Assembly: GCA_003231795.1 (NCBI GenBank)
Contig: QIJI01000301.1
Span: forward strand, 1 to 10,885
Direction: 5' to 3'
Length of the DNA stretch: 10,885 bases
DNA from: Gammaproteobacteria bacterium
GTDB taxonomy: Bacteria; Pseudomonadota; Gammaproteobacteria; GCA-001735895
Below the pieces are notes generated by a model. The model did no database searches. It was not told the origin of the DNA and saw only the letters and a program-made list of their open reading frames with translations. The first letter of the stretch is position 1. Each line of letters begins with the position of its first letter. Position numbers and translations under genes: made by a program. Of this stretch, positions 1-6,092 are shown one piece after another.

Positions 1-1013
1 GTAACGCGTTTAAACTCGCTTCGAATGAAAACCCGCTGGGGTGCTCGGACAAGGTAAAGTCGGCGATTGCCCGGGCAAGTGAAAAAATTGAGCTCTACCC
101 CGATGCCAACGCCTACTATTTAAAACAACAACTGGCGCAGAAACTCGGGGTCAGAGAAAGTCAAATCACTATCGGCAATGGTTCCAATGACGTTCTCGAT
201 CTGATTGCGCGTACTTTTCTGGATTCCAGCCGTGCGGCCATTTTTTCCGAATATGCGTTTATGGTTTACGCAATGGTTACCCAGGCCTGCGGTGCGGCGG
301 CTCAAATTGCACCAGCCTTTAACCGGCAACACGAGCAGCCACTGGGACATGACCTGCAAGCCATGTTGTCACTGGTTGACGAAAATACCAGCGTCATCTT
401 TATCGCCAACCCGAACAATCCAACCGGCACCTGGCTCAGTCATGACGCGTTGAAGCAATTTATCGAGCAGGTTCCCGAACACATTGCCGTGGTTGTGGAT
501 GAGGCTTATTTCGAATATGTCGAAATCAAACAATATCCGGACTCTTTGACCTGGCTCAATCAGTTTCCGAATCTGATCGTGACGAGGACATTTTCAAAAA
601 TTTACGGTCTTGCCGGACTACGCGTGGGTTATGCGGTTTCAAGCGAACAGCTTTGTAACCTGCTTAATCGTGTAAGACAGCCCTTTAACGGTAATAGCCT
701 GGCATTGGCAGCGGCTTGCGCGGCCTTGACGGATGATGAGTTTGTCGAAAGCAGTCGAAAAGCGAATCGAGAAGGCCTGCAATTAATGCAAAGCTGGTTT
801 GGGCAGAAAAAAATCGAATTTATTCCGTCAGTGGGCAATTTTTTAAGCGTCAGGTTTGGCGATCGTAGTCCTGAAATTAACCAGGGTTTGTTGCAAAAAG
901 GAGTTATTGTACGGCCGCTCGCCAATTACAATTTGCCGAATTATTTGCGCATCAGCGTTGGAATGCGACCACAACTTGAAAAAATGTTTACCATTCTGGA
1001 AAAGATTTTATGA
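1..1013 (+). CDS. hisC: Histidinol-phosphate aminotransferase (HisC family, aromatic-operon type), 5' partial
   Basis: PLP-dependent class I/II aminotransferase. The family converts imidazole-acetol phosphate and glutamate to histidinol phosphate in histidine synthesis, and many members also transaminate prephenate or aromatic keto acids. The frame is open from the window edge (first full codon at 3) and gives 336 residues; roughly 25-30 N-terminal residues are missing compared with the usual ~360. Visible family motifs in order: KLASNENPLG, YPDANAY, GNGSNDVLDL, NPNNPTG, VVDEAYFEYV, and TFSKIYGLAGLR, whose Lys (codon 597-599) is the PLP-binding lysine. The C-terminal NYLRISVG carries the substrate-carboxylate Arg. 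The stop overlaps the tyrA start as ATGA. Its place before tyrA-aroA-cmk matches the hisC2/hisHb paralogue of pseudomonad aromatic supraoperons, so it may work mainly in phenylalanine/tyrosine synthesis; this is inferred from position. The family call is very secure, the physiological substrate is not. Confidence 0.95.
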   Translation, partial: NAFKLASNENPLGCSDKVKSAIARASEKIELYPDANAYYLKQQLAQKLGVRESQITIGNGSNDVLDLIARTFLDSSRAAIFSEYAFMVYAMVTQACGAAAQIAPAFNRQHEQPLGHDLQAMLSLVDENTSVIFIANPNNPTGTWLSHDALKQFIEQVPEHIAVVVDEAYFEYVEIKQYPDSLTWLNQFPNLIVTRTFSKIYGLAGLRVGYAVSSEQLCNLLNRVRQPFNGNSLALAAACAALTDDEFVESSRKANREGLQLMQSWFGQKKIEFIPSVGNFLSVRFGDRSPEINQGLLQKGVIVRPLANYNLPNYLRISVGMRPQLEKMFTILEKIL

Positions 1014-1873
1014 TCGAAAAACTCGCCATTATCGGCGTTGGGCTAATCGGCAGTTCGCTCGCATTGGCGCTGCGCGAAGCCAATGCGGTAAACCGGGTTA
1101 CCGGGTTTGGTCGTAACCGAAGCAATCTTGAAAAAGGTGTTGAAATCGGTGTGCTTGATGACTTTGAAACTTCCATCGCTGAAACCGTTAAAGACGCGGA
1201 TGTAATTGTTGTCGCGGTACCCCTGGGTGCAATGGGTCAGGTTTTTGCCGAGTTACAACCCGCCGTCAATGAGCGTACGGTAATTACCGACGTTGGTAGT
1301 GCCAAAGGTTCGGTTGTTGAAGTGGCGGACAAAATATTGGGTCCGTTGATGCGTCGATTTGTCCCGGGACATCCGATCGCAGGGACTGAAAAAAGCGGAG
1401 TCGAAGCTGGATTCGCCAGCCTCTATCAAAACCGAAGGGTAATTTTAACACCGACCGAAGCGACCGATGAAGATGCAACAGAAGTGATTGAAAATATGTG
1501 GAAGTCGTGCGGTGCGGTCATCGAATATACCACTGCCCAACATCACGACAAGGTACTCGCGGCGACTTCGCATTTACCCCATATGCTTGCTTATGCACTG
1601 GTACATCAATTGTCAAATCTGAACGATCATGAAGAAATTTTTCGTTATGCTTCGGGTGGATTTCGCGATTTCACCCGCATTGCTTCAAGCGATCCGGTGA
1701 TGTGGCGAGACGTCTGCATTGCCAACGGAGATGTACTGGTAAAGCTGATCGAACAGTATCAACAGGAACTGAACCAGATTACGGCAGCGATTAAATCTGA
1801 AGATGCCGACGAATTGTTACGTCTCTTCGGTCGTGCCAAATCAGAAAGGGATTCCCTCATAGGAAATTGTTGA
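1010..1873 (+). CDS. tyrA: Prephenate/arogenate (cyclohexadienyl) dehydrogenase
   Basis: Oxidative decarboxylation of prephenate (to 4-hydroxyphenylpyruvate) or arogenate (to tyrosine); cytoplasmic, tyrosine branch. 287 residues with no chorismate mutase or ACT domain and no fusion to AroA, unlike E. coli (AroQ-TyrA) and Pseudomonas (TyrA-AroA). The Rossmann dinucleotide loop GVGLIGSS is at 9-16. TDVGSAKG (93-100, Ser97) and GHPIAG (120-125, His121) correspond to the catalytic Ser/His of Aquifex TyrA. SHLPH (187-191) and GGFRDFTRIAS (216-226, Arg223 probably binding the prephenate carboxylate) follow. At the end of strand beta-2, where NAD-specific enzymes carry Asp, the sequence is GFGRNR (32-37), which suggests NADP use. 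The ATG is inside the hisC stop (ATGA), with GGA nine bases upstream, so translation is probably coupled. Prephenate versus arogenate preference cannot be read from the sequence. Confidence 0.95.
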   Translation: MIEKLAIIGVGLIGSSLALALREANAVNRVTGFGRNRSNLEKGVEIGVLDDFETSIAETVKDADVIVVAVPLGAMGQVFAELQPAVNERTVITDVGSAKGSVVEVADKILGPLMRRFVPGHPIAGTEKSGVEAGFASLYQNRRVILTPTEATDEDATEVIENMWKSCGAVIEYTTAQHHDKVLAATSHLPHMLAYALVHQLSNLNDHEEIFRYASGGFRDFTRIASSDPVMWRDVCIANGDVLVKLIEQYQQELNQITAAIKSEDADELLRLFGRAKSERDSLIGNC

Positions 1874-3177
1874 TGACCCGGTTTATCTGTAACAGTGGTG
1901 GTTACGTCGAAGGGAAGATCCGCGTTCCCGGAGACAAATCCATTTCGCACCGATCCATCATTCTGGCTTCCATCGCTCAGGGAGATAGTCTGATATCCGG
2001 ATTTTTGCTGGGCGAGGATAGTCTCAATACGATAAAGGCATTCCAGCAAATGGGGGTGGTAATAGATCGGGATCAGGACCGGGTCGAGGTAAAAGGAGTG
2101 GGCATGACGGGATTGAAGCGACCGTCCGACCGGCTTGACATGGGAAATTCAGGAACCGCAATGCGATTGTTGCTGGGACTGCTATCCGGGCAACGATTCG
2201 ATTCCTGTCTGATCGGTGATCAATCCCTGTCGTCGCGCCCGATGAATCGGGTGATTGCTCCATTACAGAGCATGGGCGCCGACATCGTCAGCGAAACGGG
2301 TGGGCGATCACCGTTACAGGTAAAAGGTGGGCGAGATTTGATTGCGATCGAATACGACATGCCCGTGGCTTCTGCCCAGGTCAAGTCCTGCTTGTTACTG
2401 GCCGGCCTGTACGCCGACGGTGAGACCATCATCAGAGAACCTGCGGCTACCAGGGACCACAGCGAGCGTATGCTGAAGGCCTTTGGTTGTGATTTAAGCA
2501 GCCATGATTCAGAAATCAAAATGCACGGAGGTCAGCAGTTACAGGCCTGCGATATTGAAGTACCTGCTGATATTTCATCGGCAGCTTTTTTTATGGTAGC
2601 CGCGTCAATAGCCCCGGGAAGCGACCTGTTGTTGCAACATGTCGGAATCAACCCGACCCGTACCGGAGTAATCGAACTATTGAAACTAATGGGTGCCGAC
2701 ATCAGTCTGATGAATCATCGGGAACTGGGTGGTGAACCCGTCGCCGATATTCGGGTTCGCAGTGCCGGCCTTAAGGGTATTGAAATTCCTCGGCACCTGG
2801 TTCCATTAGCGATTGACGAGTTTCCGGTGTTGTTTGTTGCCGCTGCCTGCGCCAATGGAATAACCCGTTTATCGGGCGCCGAAGAACTTCGGGTTAAAGA
2901 GAGTGATCGGATCCAGGTTATGGCTAACGGATTGCAGGTACTTGGCATAGAGGTTGAAACGAAACCCGATGGTATCGTTATTCGTGGTGGAAATATGACT
3001 GCTGGTGAGATTGAGTCGCATGGTGACCACCGAATTGCGATGGCCTTTGCTATTGCTTCGTTACGCGCAGGTGGAGATATTACTATCAATAATTGTGACA
3101 ATGTAACTACGTCTTTTCCCGATTTTGTCGAACTTGCCCGGCAATCGGGCATCAGGGTTTCCAGTCATGGCAGCTGA
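1873..3177 (+). CDS. aroA: 3-phosphoshikimate 1-carboxyvinyltransferase (EPSP synthase), class II signatures
   Basis: Transfers enolpyruvyl from PEP to shikimate-3-phosphate, the step before chorismate. 434 residues from ATG 1873, chosen over the in-frame TTGs at 1867 and 1870 because it overlaps the tyrA stop (TGATG) and has AGGA eight bases upstream. Two-domain inside-out barrel family. Visible motifs: PGDKSISHR (19-27), GNSGTAMR (91-98), SSRPMNRV (120-127), SAQVK (167-171), RDHSE (194-198), NPTR (260-263), IDEFPV (314-319, catalytic Asp315), RVKESDR (340-346) and HGDHRIAM (383-390). GDKS, SAQVK, RDHSE and NPTR are the four motifs used to define class II EPSP synthases. The residue equivalent to E. 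coli Gly96 / CP4 Ala100 is Gly94 here, so the best-known insensitivity substitution is absent. The 3' end overlaps cmk by 11 bases. Confidence 0.97.
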   Translation: MTRFICNSGGYVEGKIRVPGDKSISHRSIILASIAQGDSLISGFLLGEDSLNTIKAFQQMGVVIDRDQDRVEVKGVGMTGLKRPSDRLDMGNSGTAMRLLLGLLSGQRFDSCLIGDQSLSSRPMNRVIAPLQSMGADIVSETGGRSPLQVKGGRDLIAIEYDMPVASAQVKSCLLLAGLYADGETIIREPAATRDHSERMLKAFGCDLSSHDSEIKMHGGQQLQACDIEVPADISSAAFFMVAASIAPGSDLLLQHVGINPTRTGVIELLKLMGADISLMNHRELGGEPVADIRVRSAGLKGIEIPRHLVPLAIDEFPVLFVAAACANGITRLSGAEELRVKESDRIQVMANGLQVLGIEVETKPDGIVIRGGNMTAGEIESHGDHRIAMAFAIASLRAGGDITINNCDNVTTSFPDFVELARQSGIRVSSHGS

Positions 3178-3844
3178 TTCTGCTTACGTCGTCGCCATTG
3201 ATGGCCCAAGCGGATCGGGTAAAGGTTCGCTTGCCATGAAAATCGCGACCCGGCTCGGCTTTCACTTGCTCGACAGCGGAGCCATTTATCGTTTACTGGC
3301 GTTGAAATCATTGCAGCAAGGTGTCGATCTTGACCAGCAACAGGCCGTGCTGGAGGTGCTGGATGATTTTAATATCCGTTTTGAGGTCGGTGAAGAACTG
3401 AGTGCCGCTTTTCTCGACGATATCGATGTGACAGATGAGTTACGACGTGAGGAAACGGGCGATGCGGCTTCTCGTGTAGCTCGTCATGCGGCTGTTCGCG
3501 AGGCATTACTGGGGCTGCAACGTGGATTTTTTAAAGCCCCGGGACTGGTAGCGGATGGGCGTGATATGGGCACAGTTGTGTTCCCGGATGCGCAATTTAA
3601 GTTCTTTTTGTACGCAAGTATCGAAATTCGCGCTGAAAGGCGATATAAGCAGTTGATAAGTATGGGGTTATCCGCTAATATCGCCGAGCTTCTGACGGAC
3701 ATAGCAGAACGGGACGAGCGCGATCAAAATCGTAGTGCGTCACCACTGATACCCGCTGAAGACGCGTTGGTTGTCGATTCGAGTTTGTTGGACTCAAGCC
3801 AGGTGGTGGAACTTGTCCTGGGTCATATGAAAGATAGCATATGA
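3167..3844 (+). CDS. cmk: (d)CMP kinase (cytidylate kinase)
   Basis: Phosphorylates CMP and dCMP with ATP, recycling pyrimidine nucleotides. ATG 3167 gives 225 residues, the usual family length, with AGGG nine bases upstream. A farther in-frame start at 3125 would add 14 residues deep inside aroA with no family counterpart. P-loop GPSGSGKG is at 13-20. The CMP-binding DSGAIYR is at 36-42. The insert that distinguishes bacterial CMP kinases covers about residues 65-105 and ends near AASRVARH (100-107). GRDMGTVVFPDA is at 131-142, with Arg132 and Asp133 matching E. coli Arg131/Asp132. The lid segment RDERDQNR is at 182-189 (Arg182, Arg189). It overlaps the aroA end by 11 bases, as the last gene before the terminator at 3872. 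The frame stays open after the TGA for 52 codons up to the rpsA start, probably by chance. Confidence 0.96.
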   Translation: MAADSAYVVAIDGPSGSGKGSLAMKIATRLGFHLLDSGAIYRLLALKSLQQGVDLDQQQAVLEVLDDFNIRFEVGEELSAAFLDDIDVTDELRREETGDAASRVARHAAVREALLGLQRGFFKAPGLVADGRDMGTVVFPDAQFKFFLYASIEIRAERRYKQLISMGLSANIAELLTDIAERDERDQNRSASPLIPAEDALVVDSSLLDSSQVVELVLGHMKDSI

Positions 3845-3871
3845 GAGATAGCACGGATTAAGCAACCTGGT

Positions 3872-3901
3872 CCCTGTAGATGCACTGTCTACGGGGTTTT
3901 T
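3872..3901 (+). terminator. Intrinsic terminator/attenuator after cmk
   Basis: CCCTGTAGA (3872-3880) pairs with TCTACGGGG (3888-3896) as a nine-pair stem with one T-G wobble and the seven-base loop TGCACTG, followed directly by five Ts. This is a textbook Rho-independent layout. It begins 27 bases after the cmk stop and separates the aromatic block from rpsA. Leaky termination here would let the upstream promoter contribute to rpsA; how efficient it is cannot be judged by reading. Confidence 0.8.
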
Positions 3902-3916
3902 AAACTTAACGAGATA

Positions 3917-3964
3917 GCTGGTGTTACTGCTGGTTTTATAGCTGGTTTTATAGCTGATATAAAC
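3917..3964 (+). repeat. 12-bp tandem repeat in the rpsA upstream region (four units)
   Basis: Four consecutive 12-base units: GCTGGTGTTACT (3917-3928), GCTGGTTTTATA (3929-3940), an identical copy (3941-3952), and a diverged GCTGATATAAAC (3953-3964). The middle two are exact. The array carries the candidate rpsA promoter and half of a hairpin, so a change in copy number would alter promoter geometry. No protein-binding family is recognised for the unit. Confidence 0.7.
3935..3963 (+). promoter_or_regulatory. Candidate sigma-70 promoter for rpsA
   Basis: TTTATA (3935-3940, four of six matches to TTGACA), a 17-base spacer, then TATAAA (3958-3963, five of six to TATAAT). It lies after the cmk terminator and about 40 bases before the rpsA ATG, giving a predicted transcript start near 3970 and a very short leader. 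Both hexamers fall in the 12-bp repeat, and the region is AT-rich, so a chance match is possible. Confidence 0.35.
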
Positions 3965-3967
3965 CAG
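3942..3967 (+). other. Imperfect hairpin upstream of rpsA
   Basis: CTGGTT (3942-3947) pairs with AACCAG (3962-3967). After a bulged T, TATA (3949-3952) pairs with TATA (3958-3961) around the loop GCTGA. It overlaps the last two tandem units and the candidate -10, so it would be transcribed only by RNA polymerase coming from upstream (read-through of the cmk terminator). S1 represses its own mRNA in E. coli; a role for this element in such control is only inference. Confidence 0.4.
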
Positions 3968-4002
3968 ATGGCTATCGCAATACTCTTTTTAGGATCCTTC
4001 TA

Positions 4003-5676
4003 ATGTCTGAAAACTTTGCAGAAATGTTTGAGCAAAGCATAACCCAAATGAATATGCGTGTCGGTGAAATCATCACCGGTGAAGTAGTCGATATCAACCG
4101 TGATGTTGTTATCGTCAACGCGGGCCTCAAGTCCGAGGGCGTTATCCCGGTAGAACAATTTTATAACGAAAGCGGTGAACTCGACGTTGAAATTGGCGAT
4201 ACCGTCGAAGTCGCACTCGACTCATTCGAAGATGGTTACGGTGAGTCACGACTGTCGCGTGAAAAAGCCAAACGCGCCCGCGCCTGGACCCGCCTCGAGG
4301 AGGCGCAACAGGCCGACGAAATTGTAACCGGCCGATTTACCGGCAAGGTTAAGGGTGGATTTACTGTTGATATCGGCGAAATTCGAGCATTTCTGCCCGG
4401 TTCGCTGGTTGACGTACGCCCGGTACGCGACACTGCTTATCTTGAAGAAAAAGAACTCGAATTCAAAATTATCAAACTCGATCAGAAACGCAACAATGTT
4501 GTGGTTTCACGTCGAGCCGTGGTTGAAAAAGAATTCAGTGAAGAGCGTGAAAAGCTCCTCGAGACCCTGAAAGAAGGCGAACGTGTACGCGGTATTGTCA
4601 AAAACCTCACCGACTATGGTGCCTTCCTCGATCTGGGTGGAATTGACGGCCTGTTACACATTACCGATATGGCCTGGAAACGTGTCAAACATCCTTCGGA
4701 AGTGGTTGAAATCGGACAGGAAATCGATATTGTCGTACTCAAATTTGATCGCGAAAAAAATCGTGTATCGCTTGGTCTGAAGCAGATGGGCGACGATCCA
4801 TGGGCTAACATCATGCGTCGCTATCCTGAAGGACAACGTTTGTTTGGTCATGTTAGCAACATTACCGACTATGGTTGTTTCGTCGAAATCGAAGATGGGG
4901 TCGAAGGCCTGGTTCACGTTTCCGAAATGGACTGGACCAACAAAAATGTCAATCCAAACAAGGTGGTTACCCTCGGTGACGAAGTCGAAGTGGTAATCCT
5001 GGAAATAGACGAAGAACGTCGTCGAATTTCACTTGGTATGAAACAGTGCAAAGCGAACCCGTGGGAAGAATTCGGTACGACTAGTAACAAAGGGGATGTC
5101 ATTGCCGGTAAAATCAAATCAATTACCGACTTCGGTATCTTTATTGGACTTGACGGCAATATTGACGGTCTTATCCATTTAACCGATTTGTCCTGGAACA
5201 AACCTGGCGAAGAAGCTGTGCGCGATTATCAAAAGGGACAGGAAGTCGAAGCCATGGTATTGTCAATCGATCCAGAACGCGAACGGATATCACTGGGCAT
5301 CAAGCAGATCGAAAAAGATCCTTTTGCCAGCTTTATTTCCGATAAGCCCAAGGGCAGTATTGTCAACGGTACTGTTATATCGGTTGACGCCAAAGCCGCA
5401 GTCGTCGATCTGGGTGATGGCATCGAAGGATTGTTACGTGCTTCTGAAATGGCTAAAGATCGTGTAGAAGATGCGCGTTCATTCATGAATGAAGGCGATC
5501 AGATCGAGGCTAAAATTACCGGCATGGACCGTAAGGGGCGCAGTATTTATCTGTCTATCAAGGCGAAGGATACCGAAGATGAGCAGGAAGCCCTGAAGGA
5601 TTACGCGGCCACTAGTGAAGCCAGTAGCAAGACTACCAGTTTTGGTGATCTGCTCAAGGAAAAGATGGATTCCTGA
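4003..5676 (+). CDS. rpsA: 30S ribosomal protein S1
   Basis: RNA-binding ribosomal protein that docks and unfolds mRNA on the 30S subunit. 557 residues, the same as E. coli S1. Six S1 (OB-fold) repeats can be placed at about 21-87, 105-171, 192-260, 277-347, 364-434 and 451-520. Repeats 1-2 are the divergent ribosome-binding pair; repeats 3-6 carry the typical TDYGAFLDL / TDYGCFVEI / TDFGIFIGL and (V/I)SLG(L/M/I)KQ pattern. The C-terminus is an acidic/serine-rich tail. ATG 4003 has AGGA (3991-3994) eight bases upstream, so unlike E. coli rpsA it does have a recognisable Shine-Dalgarno; it sits in the 8-base palindrome AGGATCCT. Upstream are a terminator, repeats and a candidate promoter, suggesting an independent, probably autoregulated transcript. 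A strong hairpin follows the stop. Confidence 0.98.
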   Translation: MSENFAEMFEQSITQMNMRVGEIITGEVVDINRDVVIVNAGLKSEGVIPVEQFYNESGELDVEIGDTVEVALDSFEDGYGESRLSREKAKRARAWTRLEEAQQADEIVTGRFTGKVKGGFTVDIGEIRAFLPGSLVDVRPVRDTAYLEEKELEFKIIKLDQKRNNVVVSRRAVVEKEFSEEREKLLETLKEGERVRGIVKNLTDYGAFLDLGGIDGLLHITDMAWKRVKHPSEVVEIGQEIDIVVLKFDREKNRVSLGLKQMGDDPWANIMRRYPEGQRLFGHVSNITDYGCFVEIEDGVEGLVHVSEMDWTNKNVNPNKVVTLGDEVEVVILEIDEERRRISLGMKQCKANPWEEFGTTSNKGDVIAGKIKSITDFGIFIGLDGNIDGLIHLTDLSWNKPGEEAVRDYQKGQEVEAMVLSIDPERERISLGIKQIEKDPFASFISDKPKGSIVNGTVISVDAKAAVVDLGDGIEGLLRASEMAKDRVEDARSFMNEGDQIEAKITGMDRKGRSIYLSIKAKDTEDEQEALKDYAATSEASSKTTSFGDLLKEKMDS

Positions 5677-5698
5677 TCCATATCTGATCCAAATAACC

Positions 5699-5720
5699 GG
5701 GTGGTGGGAAACCACCACCC
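5699..5720 (+). other. Stable GAAA-tetraloop hairpin between rpsA and ihfB
   Basis: GGGTGGTGG (5699-5707) is perfectly complementary to CCACCACCC (5712-5720) around the four-base loop GAAA, a GNRA tetraloop. It is 22 bases after the rpsA stop. No run of Ts follows on either strand (downstream is AATCTGATTA), so it is not a canonical intrinsic terminator. More likely roles are 3'-end protection or processing of the abundant rpsA mRNA, or partial termination that lowers ihfB expression; these are inferences. Confidence 0.75.
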
Positions 5721-5769
5721 AATCTGATTAACGGACTCTGTGATGAAAGAAGCTGAATTTGTACCTTCA

Positions 5770-6054
5770 ATGACCAAATCGGACCTGATTGATAACCTTT
5801 CCGGGAATCAGAACCACCTGGCTTACAAAGACGTCGAACTGGCAGTCAAGAGTCTTATAGAAATGATGAGTAGTGCGCTCTCTAATGGGGAGCGCATCGA
5901 AATCAGAGGCTTTGGCAGCTTCAGTCTGCACTATCGTCCGCCGAGGACTGGACGTAATCCCAAATCGGGCGACAAAGTGGAGTTGCCTGGCAAATATGTC
6001 CCCCATTTCAAACCGGGAAAGGAACTGCGCGATCGCGCCAACAATCAGAAGTAG
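5770..6054 (+). CDS. ihfB: Integration host factor subunit beta
   Basis: Pairs with IhfA to bind and sharply bend specific DNA sites, acting in nucleoid structure, transcription and recombination. From ATG 5770 the protein is 94 residues, exactly E. coli IhfB length, starting MTKSDLIDNL. It has the HU/IHF signature GERIEIRGFGSFSLH (40-54) and the DNA-intercalating arm GRNPKSGDKV (61-70) with Pro64. Glu44, a beta-subunit feature in E. coli, is present, as is the C-terminal GKELRDRAN. Start choice is uncertain: an in-frame ATG at 5743 (preceded by GTG 5740) would add nine residues and has a weak GGA at good spacing, whereas 5770 has no visible Shine-Dalgarno. I chose 5770 on family length. It lies between rpsA and lapB as in E. 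coli, but with no lapA after it. Confidence 0.95.
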   Translation: MTKSDLIDNLSGNQNHLAYKDVELAVKSLIEMMSSALSNGERIEIRGFGSFSLHYRPPRTGRNPKSGDKVELPGKYVPHFKPGKELRDRANNQK

Positions 6055-6092
6055 CAAGTTTATCTCTCCCACCAACGACTGCTCGATAATCA

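Noticed and set aside
205..453. 82-codon plus-strand frame overlapping hisC
   Set aside because: Out of frame with the intact HisC motifs across the same bases; no recognisable product.
2715..3152. 145-codon minus-strand open frame opposite the aroA 3' half
   Set aside because: Shadow of aroA: Ser/Arg/Pro-rich translation with no domain, and the EPSP synthase reading is complete on the plus strand.
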